DNA of 64,000 bases from Methylosinus sp. H3A. GTDB taxonomy: Bacteria > Pseudomonadota > Alphaproteobacteria > Rhizobiales > Beijerinckiaceae. The notes under the pieces were generated by a model, which saw only the letters and a list, made by a program, of their open reading frames with translations, made no database searches and was not told the origin of the DNA. Both the position numbers and the translations under genes were made by a program. The DNA lies in the NCBI RefSeq assembly GCF_015709455.1, contig NZ_JADNQW010000005.1, positions 2,348,501-2,412,500 on the forward strand, given 5' to 3'. Shown in pieces: positions 34,334 through 43,816 of this stretch (positions within the stretch are counted from its first letter, which is position 1; the number at the start of each line of letters is the position of its first letter).

Positions 34334-34699
34334 TCACCCGTTCTTCGGCCGCTCATAGCGGTCGAGCTGCTGCTCGGGCGGGCGCGGGCGGGGGTCGAGG
34401 CTGCGAATATAGGCGACGATATCGTCGATCTCGCGCCGCGACAGATGCATGTCCGGCATTTTCGGATGCGGATCGACCAGGAAATTGGCCAGAGCCTTGG
34501 CGTCGGCGCGGCGCTGGGCGACGTCGGCGAAGGAGGGCGCGTCCGCCAAAGCGGATTTCTGGGCGCTCGTCACCACATGGCAGGACGCGCACCAGCGCTC
34601 GGCGATGCGCTTGCCATGGGCGGCGTCGGCGGCGACGGCCGGCGTGCAAAAACCCGCGAGAAGGGCGAGCGACTGAAAGAGGCGGCGCGGAAAGTTCAT
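34334..34699 (-). CDS. class I cytochrome c
   Basis: A 121-residue exported haem protein. Signal peptide: MNFPRRLFQSLALLAGFCTPAVA. The haem-attachment site CASCH is at about residue 37, and a Met axial ligand is in HPKMPDMHLSRREIDDIVAYIRSL, the standard C-terminal helix of small cytochromes c. A Pro-rich, charged tail follows. It is periplasmic, with electron donor and acceptor unknown. In a methanotroph, candidates would be alcohol dehydrogenase or oxidase electron transfer, which is inference only. It is monocistronic. Confidence 0.92.
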   Translation of the reverse strand: MNFPRRLFQSLALLAGFCTPAVAADAAHGKRIAERWCASCHVVTSAQKSALADAPSFADVAQRRADAKALANFLVDPHPKMPDMHLSRREIDDIVAYIRSLDPRPRPPEQQLDRYERPKNG

Positions 34700-34847
34700 G
34701 CGAGGCTCCTCGTCGGCTTTTTAGCGAGCGTGGCGGCGGAATGCGCCGCCCGACTCGCAGAAGAGACATGAGACCATGAATCCGCGTCGGCGAGAATCGC
34801 GGGTCGCGCCGAGGGGCCGCGACCAGACAGCGCAGGCGGGGCGGGGC

Positions 34848-36329
34848 TCAGGCCGCCGCCACCTCCGCTGTCGCCTTTTCGGCCGGGCGCAGCGTCACGC
34901 GGGCGACGAGCCCATGCGGCTCGCGATCGAGCAGCCGCAGCGTGCCGCCCGCCTCCTCGACGAGGGCGCGCACGATGGAGAGGCCGAGGCCGAAGCCGCC
35001 ATGCTCGTTGAGGTTGCGCCCCGGCTGACCGCGCACGAAAGGCTCGACGACCTGCGCCTTCTCCGCGTCGGGAATGCCCGGCCCATCGTCGGCGACGTCG
35101 ATCTGGACGCCATCCTCGGCTGTCTGGGCCACCGAGATGACGATGCTGCGTCCATGGGCGACGGCGTTCTCGACGAGATTGGCGAACACGCGCTGCAGAT
35201 CGGTGAGCGAGCCGATCACCATCCGCCGCCCGTCGCCCTCATAGGCGACGTCATGGCCGAGATCGGCGAATTGATCGGCCACGGTCTGCAGCACGCTGTC
35301 GAGATCGACGATCTCCTGCGTGTGGCGGTAGCGCTCCTCGCGCAGGAAGAGAAGGTTCTTGTAGAGCATCGAATCCATGAGGTCGACGTCGTGCAGCATT
35401 TTGGCGCGCAAGGGCTCGTCGTCGATGAATTCGGCGCGCAGACGCATGCGCGTGATGATGGTGCGCAGATCATGGCTGATCGCCGCCAAGACGCGCGAGC
35501 GCGCCGCGATCATCGAATAGATGCGCGCCTGCATCCGGTTGAGCGAGCGCGTCAGATCGCGAACCTCCTGCGGTCCTTTCTCGACCAGCAGCTCGCATTC
35601 GCCCGAATCGCTCGGGAATTTCTCGGCCTGGCGCGCGAGCGCGACGAGCGGCGCGACGACGGCGCTCGAGGTCCAGAAGGTCAGTATTGCGGCGCAGATC
35701 AGGAAGAGCAGCGCCGAGCCGAGCCAGATGCCCGTCAAGGGCGGCAGGTCGGGGGGCGGCGCCAGGCTGCTCTGTGGCGGAGGCTGTGCGCCGGGGAAAT
35801 CGCCCCCCGGCGGCGGGCCGCGCGGGCCGCCATCGCGGAAGCCCTCGCGTCGCATTTCCCGCGGCGGCGGGGTGAGCGTCAGATAGCCGCCCTTGCGCAG
35901 CGCGACGGTGACGGAATGGCCGTCGGGCGCGGATGCGAAGATTTCGGCGCCCGGCCACAGACGCGTGCGCAAAGCGCCGGGCGAGGGCTCGGCGCGGGCC
36001 GTCTGCGCCGCGGGCGGACGCTCCGCGGCGAGCTCCGGCCGCGGTCCGCGCGATAGATCGCCGAGCGTGGCGAGAAGCTGCTCGCGCTCGTCCACAGGCG
36101 CGAGATCGAAGGCCCAGGCGAGGGCGGCCGCCGTCTCGATCGACGCGCCGTGAGAGTGCGGCGCGCGCTCCTCGCGATACACGCGGTCTTCTCGAAACGT
36201 GCGCTCATAGTGGAAAAGCTGCACCACGATCGTCACGCAGACGTGGAACAGCACGATGGAGGCGAGCACTAGAATGGCGATCTGCCCACCCAGATGATCG
36301 GGCCGCAGCCCGCGCCAAAAACGTCTCAC
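34848..36329 (-). CDS. sensor histidine kinase with GTG start
   Basis: A 493-residue kinase beginning at GTG 36329, which overlaps the response-regulator stop (GTGA); the frame is open much further but codes nothing coherent there. It has membrane helices at about 12-40 and 205-235 around a ~165-residue periplasmic region with a Pro/Gly-rich segment. The H box is AISHDLRTIITRMRLRAEFI, the N box is RVFANLVENAVAHG, the G boxes are DVADDGPGIPDAEK and GGFGLGLSIVRALVEEAGG. The order and sequence are EnvZ/OmpB-like. It is the partner of the regulator encoded just upstream. Confidence 0.92.
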   Translation of the reverse strand: MRRFWRGLRPDHLGGQIAILVLASIVLFHVCVTIVVQLFHYERTFREDRVYREERAPHSHGASIETAAALAWAFDLAPVDEREQLLATLGDLSRGPRPELAAERPPAAQTARAEPSPGALRTRLWPGAEIFASAPDGHSVTVALRKGGYLTLTPPPREMRREGFRDGGPRGPPPGGDFPGAQPPPQSSLAPPPDLPPLTGIWLGSALLFLICAAILTFWTSSAVVAPLVALARQAEKFPSDSGECELLVEKGPQEVRDLTRSLNRMQARIYSMIAARSRVLAAISHDLRTIITRMRLRAEFIDDEPLRAKMLHDVDLMDSMLYKNLLFLREERYRHTQEIVDLDSVLQTVADQFADLGHDVAYEGDGRRMVIGSLTDLQRVFANLVENAVAHGRSIVISVAQTAEDGVQIDVADDGPGIPDAEKAQVVEPFVRGQPGRNLNEHGGFGLGLSIVRALVEEAGGTLRLLDREPHGLVARVTLRPAEKATAEVAAA

Positions 36330-37045
36330 GCGCGCACCACCTGCGGCGTGAACAAATAGCCCTCCGAGCGAATGGTCTGGATGTAGCGCGGGTTCTTCGG
36401 GTCGCCCTCCATCTTCTGGCGCAGCCGGCTGATGAGCACGTCTATGCTGCGCTGGAAGGGGCCGGCGGTCGGGCCATGCGTCAGATCGATGAGCTGGTCG
36501 CGCGTCAGCACGCGGTTGGGTCTTTCGCACAGCGCGTAGAGGAGATCGAATTCGGCGCTGGTCAGCGCCACTTTGGTGCCCGCCGGCGTCGTCACCTGAT
36601 GCGCCATTATGTCGACGCGCCATCCCTCGAAGAGATAGTAGCGAGAGCTGGCTTCGTCCCGGCTGGTGAAAGCGGCGCGCGCCCGGCGCAGCACGGAGCG
36701 GATGCGGGCGAGCAATTCGCGCGGATTGAAGGGTTTCACCAGATAATCGTCCGCGCCCATCTCGAGGCCGAGAATGCGGTCGACGTCCTCGCCCTGCGCG
36801 GTGACGATGACGATCGGCAGATTGCGGTCGGCGCGCAGCCGGCGGCAGATGGAGAGGCCGTTCTCGCCCGGCAGATTGAGATCGAGGATCACGAGATCGA
36901 ACTCGCGCCGCGAGAGCGCCGTGTCCATCGCGCCGCCATCGGCGACGACGACGACGTCGATCTGATGGGTCTGCAGATAGCGAGAGATCAATTCGCCGAT
37001 TTCGGCGTCGTCTTCGACCAGGAGGATCGCATCTGTCTTCGTCAC
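36326..37045 (-). CDS. OmpR-family response regulator
   Basis: A 239-residue regulator. The receiver has VEDDAEIGEL, phosphoacceptor Asp in VILDLNLPGENG, IVTAQGEDVDR, and KPFNPRELLARI. The DNA-binding domain has LTSAEFDLLYALCERPNRVLTRDQLIDLTHG, RSIDVLISRLRQKMEGDPKNPRYIQTIRSEGYLF. This is the OmpR/PhoB winged helix. The start MTKTDAILLVEDDAE is the first that makes a normal receiver. It overlaps the kinase gene. Targets are not evident; 210 bp separate it from the divergent transporter gene. Confidence 0.93.
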   Translation of the reverse strand: MTKTDAILLVEDDAEIGELISRYLQTHQIDVVVVADGGAMDTALSRREFDLVILDLNLPGENGLSICRRLRADRNLPIVIVTAQGEDVDRILGLEMGADDYLVKPFNPRELLARIRSVLRRARAAFTSRDEASSRYYLFEGWRVDIMAHQVTTPAGTKVALTSAEFDLLYALCERPNRVLTRDQLIDLTHGPTAGPFQRSIDVLISRLRQKMEGDPKNPRYIQTIRSEGYLFTPQVVRA

Positions 37046-37255
37046 GTCGAGCGCACCCGCGGGAATTCGCGCGGCGGCGTTTCCGTCGCGTCCATTCGAG
37101 ACCTATCCCGCTAATATGTCCCGATCGTTTCCAGGTCGAAACTTGGGCGGGCGCGAGCAAGGCGTTTTTTCGCCATTTTTGGGACGAGAGGCCTTCTTTC
37201 GCAAATCTGCGCCGCGGAGCGGAAAAACGGTGGAAATGCGGAATCCTCCGTGCAG

Positions 37256-38656
37256 ATGCGCGGATTTGCGTCGGAGCCGGCCCCGGCCCATAGTCCTCGC
37301 GGTAATGAGCGTGAGGCGAGGGCGGTTTTGCCGGAGACGAGCGAGGGGCTGACGGACGTCGAAGACGAGAGCCTCGCGGAGGCGGCGCGCCGGTTGAAGG
37401 CGATCGTCGTCGGCTCGCTCGGCAATCTGGTCGAATGGTATGATTTCTACGTTTATTCGGCCTTCTCGCTCTATTTCGCCAATTCCTTCTTCCCCGGCGA
37501 CGATCCGGTCGCGCAAATGCTGTCGAGCGCCGGCGTGTTCGCGCTCGGCTTCTTCATGCGGCCGATCGGCGGCGCATTGTTCGGGGAGATCGGCGATCGT
37601 TTCGGGCGCCGGCGCGCGCTGACTCTGTCCGTGCTGCTGATGTGTCTCGGCTCGCTCATCGTCGCCGCGACGCCGAGCTATGCGACGATCGGCGAGGCGG
37701 CGCCGGCGCTGCTCTTGTTCGCGCGGCTGCTGCAGGGCCTCAGCCTCGGCGGCGAATATGGATCTTCGGCCACCTATCTCTGCGAGATGGCGGCCTCGCG
37801 CCGGCGCGGATTCTATTCGAGCTTCCAATATGTCACGCTCATCGGCGGCCAGCTGACGGCGCTTCTCGTGCTGCTCGTCCTGCAAAATCTCGTCTTCACG
37901 CCGGAGGAGTTGCGGGCCTATGGCTGGCGCACTCCTTTCGCGATCGGCGCAGGGCTGGCGCTGTTCGCGCTGATCATGCGGCGCGATCTCGAGGAGACGC
38001 AGGCTTTTGCCGCGGAGGCTTCGCGGCGGCGGCGCAGCTCCTTGCGCGCGCTTTTATCCTATCCGCGCGAGGCGGCGACGGTCGTCGGGCTGACGATGGG
38101 CGGCACGCTCGCCTTCTATGTCTACACCACCTACATTCAGAAATTCCTGAAGCTCTCCGCCGGGCTCAGCGACGCGCAGACGACATGGATCAGCGCCGGC
38201 TCGCTCACCTTCGCCATGGCGTTGCAGCCGGCCTATGGCGCGCTGTCGGATCGCATCGGCAGGCGTCCGCTGCTCATCGCCTTCGGCGTTCTCGGAAGCC
38301 TGTTCACCGTGCCGCTGATGACGGCGATCCAGACCGCGCGCGATCCTTGGACGGCTTTTGCGCTGGTGCTGGCGGGCTGGCTCATCGTCGGCGCCTATAC
38401 GTCGATCAATGCGCTGGTGAAGGCGGAGCTGTTTCCCGCCTCGGTGCGGGTGACGGGCGTCGCCGTGCCTTATGCGATCGCCGTTTCGTTGTTCGGCGGT
38501 ACGGCGGAATATGTCGCGCTCTGGTTCAAGCGCGAGGGGCATGAGAGCTGGTTCTATTATTATGTCAGCGCGGCGATCTTCTGCTCGCTGATCGTCTATG
38601 CGCGGATGCCGGAGACGCGCTCCGCCTCGCGAATCGATGCGGAGCGCGCCCGCTGA
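37256..38656 (+). CDS. MHS-family (KgtP-like) organic acid transporter
   Basis: A 466-residue major facilitator protein of the metabolite:H+ symporter group. It has SLGNLVEWYDFYVYSAF at the first helix, FMRPIGGALFGEIGDRFGRRRAL at the conserved 2-3 loop, RLLQGLSLGGEYGSSATYL, and a second-half DRIGRRP-type loop, with 12 hydrophobic segments in all. These carry alpha-ketoglutarate, proline or similar solutes. An ATG at 37256 and a GTG two codons earlier are both possible; neither has a strong ribosome site. The first ~45 residues are polar, longer than usual, so the true start could be downstream. Confidence 0.88.
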   Translation: MRGFASEPAPAHSPRGNEREARAVLPETSEGLTDVEDESLAEAARRLKAIVVGSLGNLVEWYDFYVYSAFSLYFANSFFPGDDPVAQMLSSAGVFALGFFMRPIGGALFGEIGDRFGRRRALTLSVLLMCLGSLIVAATPSYATIGEAAPALLLFARLLQGLSLGGEYGSSATYLCEMAASRRRGFYSSFQYVTLIGGQLTALLVLLVLQNLVFTPEELRAYGWRTPFAIGAGLALFALIMRRDLEETQAFAAEASRRRRSSLRALLSYPREAATVVGLTMGGTLAFYVYTTYIQKFLKLSAGLSDAQTTWISAGSLTFAMALQPAYGALSDRIGRRPLLIAFGVLGSLFTVPLMTAIQTARDPWTAFALVLAGWLIVGAYTSINALVKAELFPASVRVTGVAVPYAIAVSLFGGTAEYVALWFKREGHESWFYYYVSAAIFCSLIVYARMPETRSASRIDAERAR

Positions 38657-38660
38657 CGAT

Positions 38661-38684
38661 CTTCTCCCCGCGAGCGGGGAGAAG
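38661..38684. repeat. CTCCCCGC palindrome between convergent genes
   Basis: An 11-bp perfect inverted repeat around GA (CTTCTCCCCGC / GCGGGGAGAAG) begins four bases after the transporter stop and precedes the end of the convergent polysaccharide cluster. It is probably a bidirectional terminator. Confidence 0.75.
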
Positions 38685-38730
38685 GAAGGCGGCGAAGGCT
38701 GCGCGAAACGATAATCCGACCGATCGCCTA

Positions 38731-39657
38731 TCAGGCGGCGGCGCCGCCGGCGAGCCGAGGCGCGAAGGGCGAGGCGGTCGCGGGGACGGCGAGGCCCGCC
38801 GCTTCGCGAATGGCCTGCACCGGCGTGTGCGAGAAGGATTCGACGCAGAGCGCGATCTTGGAGGTCGAGGCGGCGTCGAGCAGAGTGGCGAGGCCGGCGT
38901 GATCGAGCGGGGCCTCGTCCCAATAGGCGACGGCGAGGCTCTGCGGAACGATCTCATGCGCCGCCATCAGCCGCGGCGAATGGCGCACGAACTGGCCATA
39001 GAGCAGATATTCCGAAAAGGCGCGCGTGCGGCACAGGGCCAGGAACCAGTCGACCCCGGTCGCCTCCGCTATCGCCCGCGTCATGGCGCGCACGGCGTCC
39101 TTGTCCCAGACGATGAGATTGCCGATGTAATCATCGGCCGGGAAGCTGCTCGGCGGCAGGCCCAGCAGGCGGTCGCTATTGGCGATCCATTTGGAATGCA
39201 GCGGCGCATCGGCGGAGATCGCCCCGCGCGCGACATAGAGCGGCGAGCGCGCGCCGCCGGCATAGGCGCCGATGTCGAAGCGGCGGATGATCACATTGTC
39301 CGAATCGACGATGCAGAAACGCTGCTCCGGCAATTGCAGCACGGCGGCGATCTTCAGCATCTGCTGAATGTGCCAGCCATGCACCGGCCGCGAGCGGAAC
39401 GACCACCACACGCGCCGTCCGTTGCGCAGCAGGATGCGCGGCGCCGGCCGCAGCCAGCGCGGAAGAAAACGCGAGCAGGGCAGGATGACGCGGCGCGGGC
39501 CGGCATATTGCGCGAACAGCTCCATATCGTCGTCATTGACGATGACATAGTGCCGCTCATAGCCGGACAGACGTTGGTCGACGCTCTCGCAGAGCAGCGC
39601 GAAGCGCTCGCGGTCGGCGCGATGAGTGGGCGTGATGAGCGCGATCGGTCGTTCCAT
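38731..39657 (-). CDS. DUF6492-type glycosyltransferase-like protein
   Basis: A 308-residue protein starting MERPIALITPTHRADRERF, with GGGGAAC upstream. It looks like a GT-A fold enzyme: an N-terminal nucleotide-sugar strand, FCIVDSDNVIIRRFD as the DxD-bearing segment (DSD), and a WFLALCRTRAFSEYLLYGQFV motif with the Glu-Tyr pattern of DUF6492. It has no membrane helix. The sugar is unknown. It is the last gene of the minus-strand polysaccharide cluster, 93 bp downstream of the polymerase gene. Confidence 0.75.
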   Translation of the reverse strand: MERPIALITPTHRADRERFALLCESVDQRLSGYERHYVIVNDDDMELFAQYAGPRRVILPCSRFLPRWLRPAPRILLRNGRRVWWSFRSRPVHGWHIQQMLKIAAVLQLPEQRFCIVDSDNVIIRRFDIGAYAGGARSPLYVARGAISADAPLHSKWIANSDRLLGLPPSSFPADDYIGNLIVWDKDAVRAMTRAIAEATGVDWFLALCRTRAFSEYLLYGQFVRHSPRLMAAHEIVPQSLAVAYWDEAPLDHAGLATLLDAASTSKIALCVESFSHTPVQAIREAAGLAVPATASPFAPRLAGGAAA

Positions 39658-39750
39658 AGGCGTTCCCCGATGTCGTTGGAGCAGGCCGCCGCCGTGCCAG
39701 AATGGGACAATTTCCCGGTTTCTCATTCGAGGTCGCAAGGCTGGGGCCGG

Positions 39751-41040
39751 TCAGCGCCGAATCTTGAATTCGGCGAGGTAGCGAATGCCGAAAAGGGCGA
39801 AGAGCAATCCGATCCAGCTCGGATTTGCGCGCTCGAACAAAAAGCTCTCGAGCGAGTTGAGATAGAGGCTGAACATCCAAATCTGTAGGAAAAGCAATGA
39901 GACCGCCGGCTCGTCGCCGCGCCTGCAGACGCTCCGAATATCGCGCGCCGGCTGCACGATCAGCGCCGCGAAGGCGAGCGCCAGACCCGGCAGGCCCATC
40001 GCCAGCACAGTGTCGAGATAGCCATTATGGGCATGGGCGGCGTTGCCGGCCCAGATCGTCGTGTCCTCGCCGCCGAAGCGCAGCGCGGCGGTGTTCCAGA
40101 ATGCGCCGAGGCCGTGGCCGAAGATCGGCGTCTCGCCGGCCTTCGGAATCGCGAAAGTCCATATGTCGGTGCGGCCGGTGAAGGAGGCGTCGAGCGGCAG
40201 GGAGCCGGCGATGGCCCCGATCTGCGGAAAGAGGATCGAGCCTATGCCGAAGAAATTCAGCAGCGCCAGCGGCGAGAAGACGATGATCGACCACAAGACG
40301 ACATTGCGCGTGCGTTCGGCGAGGAAGGAGAGAATGATCGTCGTCAGACAGATGGCGGTCGAGCTCTTGCCGCCCGAGCAGAGCACGAAGAGCAGCGAGA
40401 GGACGAAAATCGTCCATCCCTCGACGGTTCGTCCGGCGCGCAGCACGAAAATGCCGATGAAGGTCAGCATGGAGAAGATCGCGCTGGCGATGTTCTTGTG
40501 GCCGAACACGCCGCGCCAGTCGCCGGCCAGCTGCGGCTCGCCTATGTCGGTCGCCTGATGGATCGTGAAATGCGGCAGGAAGATCAGGCCGAAATAGGAG
40601 AGGCCGACGATGATGAGCGCGACGATGCTCAATAATTTGGCGAGATCGTCGCGGCCGCGCGGCAGCAGGAAGAGCGAGAGGCAGCAGGTTCCGACGCAGG
40701 CGAGCATCACCACGCGCTTCAGCGAGTTGGAGATTTCCTGCGAGGTGACCAGCGTCACGCCGATCCAGGCCGCGAGCGCCAGATTGGTGGGCGTGGCGAG
40801 GCTGGCGAGCGCCTGCCGGTCGGTCCGCCAGACATAGAAGAACGACGCCGCGGCCATCAGGCCGAAGGCTGCGTAGAGCTGAACGTCGCGCCCTTCCGCC
40901 AGCTCCAGCGTTTCCGGCGAAGCGAGATCGGCGAAAGGCGAAAAAGTGATCCAGCCGACGAGCAGAATGGCGCAGAACACCACTCCGCGGCCGTCGAGCT
41001 CGTCCAGCGCCCCGGCGGATGACGCTTCCGCATCCGTCAT
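39751..41040 (-). CDS. O-antigen ligase/polymerase-like membrane protein
   Basis: A 429-residue protein with about 11 hydrophobic helices. The start MTDAEASSAG overlaps the GT2 stop (ATGA). The Wzy_C/O-antigen-ligase core is visible: WRGVFGHKNIASAIFSMLTFIGIFVL, CSGGKSSTAICL, then the large periplasmic loop with GRTDIWTFAIPKAGETPIFGHGLGAFW and AHAHNGYLDTVLAMGLPGL. These residues are typical of ExoQ/Wzy-type exopolysaccharide polymerases, which join lipid-linked repeat units in the periplasm. It belongs with the flippase and glycosyltransferase next door. Confidence 0.9.
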   Translation of the reverse strand: MTDAEASSAGALDELDGRGVVFCAILLVGWITFSPFADLASPETLELAEGRDVQLYAAFGLMAAASFFYVWRTDRQALASLATPTNLALAAWIGVTLVTSQEISNSLKRVVMLACVGTCCLSLFLLPRGRDDLAKLLSIVALIIVGLSYFGLIFLPHFTIHQATDIGEPQLAGDWRGVFGHKNIASAIFSMLTFIGIFVLRAGRTVEGWTIFVLSLLFVLCSGGKSSTAICLTTIILSFLAERTRNVVLWSIIVFSPLALLNFFGIGSILFPQIGAIAGSLPLDASFTGRTDIWTFAIPKAGETPIFGHGLGAFWNTAALRFGGEDTTIWAGNAAHAHNGYLDTVLAMGLPGLALAFAALIVQPARDIRSVCRRGDEPAVSLLFLQIWMFSLYLNSLESFLFERANPSWIGLLFALFGIRYLAEFKIRR

Positions 41041-42020
41041 GAGGAATAGCGATAGGGTTGCGGCATCAGCCCCACCGAGGCGAGCAGCCGGCCGACAGCG
41101 ATGCCGATCGGATGGGTGGCGGCGAGCGGATGCCTGGACTCTCTCAACATGCGCCATGCGCGCTGCAGCGAGACCGGCGCCAGAGCGAAATTCTTGGCGA
41201 CGAGCACGAAGCGCTCGCGCAGGCTGTGCGCGGCGAGGCGGTCTATGCTGTAATTGATCGCGCCGGTGGCGAGGCTGCGGCGCAGCACCCAGCCGAGCGC
41301 GAGCCGGCCGGGCGTCACCTGCTCATAGATTTGCGCCTCCTGGCGCCAGAAGAAGGTGAAGCCGGCGCGACGGCAGCGCGTGAAGAACTCCGTATCGCCG
41401 CCGCCGAGAAAATTGAAGCTCGGATCGAGCGAGGGCGCCGCGAGCCCGTCGAACACCTCGCGCCGCAGCAGGCAATTGCCGGTGCCATAGATGATCGGCA
41501 CCGGGCCGGTCTCGCCGAAAGCGGGCCAGAACACTGGATGATCGCGAAAAGCGGGGCTCGCCTCCTCGGGGAAGATGGGCGTCACCGGGCCGCCGACGAT
41601 ATCGGCGCCCTGCAGACGCGCGCAGGCGACCATTTCGTCGAGCCATTGCGGCTCGGCGCGCTCGTCGTCGTCGATCATCAGAAAATATTGCGCGGCGGGA
41701 TAGCGCTCGCGCGCCAGACGAAAGGCCGCGTTGATCGCATGGACATTGCCCTGACGCGGCTCGACCGTCGCGACGCCGGAAAGACGTCCATCGCGAAAGA
41801 AGGACTGCGCGACCTCGAGGCCGACCGGCGCGGCGGCGTCATTGTCCACGACGACGACGGCGAAGGCGACTTTCGTCGCCTGCGCTTCGATCGACTCCAG
41901 CGTCGTCGCGAGCATGTCGGGACGACGGAAGGTCGGAATGCAGACGACCGCTTCGACGGAAGAGGCGTCGAAGACAGGCGCCGCGGCGGGTTCGGGGAGG
42001 CGTCGCGAAGTTTGGGTCAT
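41037..42020 (-). CDS. family 2 glycosyltransferase
   Basis: A 327-residue inverting glycosyltransferase. GT-A features: VVCIPTFRRPDMLATTLESI at the N-terminus, VVVDNDA (first acidic pair), QYFLMIDDDERAEPQWL as the metal-binding motif, GGPVTPIFP and a FLGGGDTEFFTRCRRAGF segment with the likely base (GDTE). It is cytoplasmic or peripheral. It overlaps the hydrolase stop upstream and the polymerase start downstream by four bases each, indicating tight translational coupling in one operon. Confidence 0.93.
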   Translation of the reverse strand: MTQTSRRLPEPAAAPVFDASSVEAVVCIPTFRRPDMLATTLESIEAQATKVAFAVVVVDNDAAAPVGLEVAQSFFRDGRLSGVATVEPRQGNVHAINAAFRLARERYPAAQYFLMIDDDERAEPQWLDEMVACARLQGADIVGGPVTPIFPEEASPAFRDHPVFWPAFGETGPVPIIYGTGNCLLRREVFDGLAAPSLDPSFNFLGGGDTEFFTRCRRAGFTFFWRQEAQIYEQVTPGRLALGWVLRRSLATGAINYSIDRLAAHSLRERFVLVAKNFALAPVSLQRAWRMLRESRHPLAATHPIGIAVGRLLASVGLMPQPYRYSS

Positions 42021-43816
42021 TCCACATTCGTCGTGAGGGTGAAGGCGCCGAGGGTCGCCATGGTCAGAGCGCCGGCCGTCGCTCTGCGATTGTCGCGGCC
42101 AGGGTCCGCGTCGCGGTCGGCCGCCTGGAGAAAAAAAGTCATCTTCTCCAGCAGCGCCTCGCGCGAGAGCGCGGAGGAGAGCGCATGATCGGCGCCGTCG
42201 ATGACGTCGATCGCGACATTGGGCAGGCTCCTCAAATAGCGGGCGTCGGGTCCGAAGCAGACGTCGAGCTCCTCGCGGCCGACGTCATGATCGCCGTGCA
42301 GCACGAGGATGCGGACGCCGCGCGCCGACAATTTCGTGAAATTGGCGCGCGCCTCGCGCGCCTTGCCATGCGCGACGCCGAGGCGTTGGGCGAGCGCGCC
42401 GGCGAATGCCGACGCTTTGCGGCGCAGCAGCGCGGACGCGATGTCGACGAGCTTGCCGACCGAGACTTCGCCATTGACGACGCGCGCCCAGGCGCGGGCG
42501 CTCATCGCCTTGGAGACATAAGTGGCGGTCGCGGCAAAGCCCATTTCGAGCAGCTTGTCGCGGTCCTCGCCGGCGACATGGCCGAAGACCTGGAGATTGG
42601 CGAGCGCCAGAGCCTTCACGCGCTCATCGGCGAGGCCGGCGTAGAGCGCGAGCGCGGCGCCGCTGCACACGCCATAGATCGTCACCTCCTCGAGCCCGCG
42701 CATCTCGAGGAAATCCAGCGCCGCCGAGACATCCGCGGCGCGCTCCTTCGCATAGAGAGCCGTGCGCGGGCCGCCCTCGACGACGGCGGAATCGCCGATG
42801 CCGAGCGTGTCCATGCGCAGCGAGGCGAATCCCTGACGCGCCAGCGAACGAGCGAAATCGACAGCGGAGCGGCCGCAGCCTATGTGGTGATTGGCGCCGG
42901 TGTCGAGTATCAGCACCGTCATCTTCGGCTTGCCGCGCGGAAGGCACAGCACGCCGGCGAGTTGTCGATGCTCGCCGAAGAGAGCCGCGCGCTCGATGAA
43001 ATGCTCCGAGGCCAGCGCGCCCTGCGGCGGCCGCGACGTCAGCGCGCGCCCCGCGCCTTCGCTGGCGAAGGCGACGACGGCGTCGAGATCGGCGAGCGGC
43101 GGTGGCGGCGGCATGGGCGCCGGCGTCAGCGCGCGATAGTCGAGCAGCTCGCGCGTCGTGACGCGCGCGCCGAGCGATTCGAGCCGCTGGACGAATTCCG
43201 GCGCCGGCTTCGCCGCGGGATCATGCAGCAGCAGCACGCGTTCGGCGGGCGCGGCCTCGAGGCGCGTCAGATCGATGCGCTTTATGGCCGCGGCCATGGA
43301 TTGCGTGATCGTGAAGCCTTCGAGATGAATGTCGTCGCCGGCGGTCGCTGTGGCGACGCTCGCCTCGGGCGTTGCTCCGCTCGCCGCGAGCACGCGCGCC
43401 ATCATCTTGAGCTCGCGCAAATAGCTAGAGCCCTTCACCACGGGCGCGATCTGGACCAGACGCTCGACGCCGCCGACCTCGGCCGCCAACGCCGCGCCGA
43501 GGCGCAGGCCGACGAGCGTCACCTCGCGCACGCCGATCGCCTCGCGCATCCAGCGCACGGCGGCGCGGATCTGGTCGCGCCAACCATCGACGAGCGCCGG
43601 ATCGGCGGGATCGCCGAGCGAGTCGCCCTCGCCCGGATAGTCGAAGCGCAGAGTCGGCAGGCCGGCGGCGGCCAGACGGTCGGCGAGGATGCGCCAGGAC
43701 TGATGCGCGCAAAGTCCTTCATAGCCGATGGAGGCGCACATGATGACGCCGCGGTCCCCGTCGGCGTGATGAAGCCAGCCGAAGCTCTCGCCAATCGCGA
43801 CCGGGGTGGAATTCAT
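42017..43816 (-). CDS. double alpha/beta-hydrolase-fold protein, nucleophiles altered
   Basis: A 599-residue protein from MNSTPVAIGES; an ATG nine codons earlier is also possible and no strong ribosome site decides. It contains two hydrolase-fold halves. The first (about 1-180) has LRFDYPGEGDS and an elbow reading VGLRLGAALA, with Arg at the nucleophile position. The second (about 275-560) has SLRMDTLGIGDS and the elbow YGVCSGAALAL, with Cys at that position, and late VLHGDHDVG and DGADHAL as acid and His loops. The elbows resemble exosortase-A-system-associated hydrolases 1 and 2, usually two separate genes. No exosortase is visible here. A role in polysaccharide processing is inferred from position. 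Confidence 0.75.
   Translation of the reverse strand: MNSTPVAIGESFGWLHHADGDRGVIMCASIGYEGLCAHQSWRILADRLAAAGLPTLRFDYPGEGDSLGDPADPALVDGWRDQIRAAVRWMREAIGVREVTLVGLRLGAALAAEVGGVERLVQIAPVVKGSSYLRELKMMARVLAASGATPEASVATATAGDDIHLEGFTITQSMAAAIKRIDLTRLEAAPAERVLLLHDPAAKPAPEFVQRLESLGARVTTRELLDYRALTPAPMPPPPPLADLDAVVAFASEGAGRALTSRPPQGALASEHFIERAALFGEHRQLAGVLCLPRGKPKMTVLILDTGANHHIGCGRSAVDFARSLARQGFASLRMDTLGIGDSAVVEGGPRTALYAKERAADVSAALDFLEMRGLEEVTIYGVCSGAALALYAGLADERVKALALANLQVFGHVAGEDRDKLLEMGFAATATYVSKAMSARAWARVVNGEVSVGKLVDIASALLRRKASAFAGALAQRLGVAHGKAREARANFTKLSARGVRILVLHGDHDVGREELDVCFGPDARYLRSLPNVAIDVIDGADHALSSALSREALLEKMTFFLQAADRDADPGRDNRRATAGALTMATLGAFTLTTNVE

Noticed and set aside
34848..37160. A 770-residue single frame read as one kinase.
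   Set aside because: The first part is antisense-like filler over the response-regulator gene. A GTG start overlapping the regulator stop gives a normal kinase.
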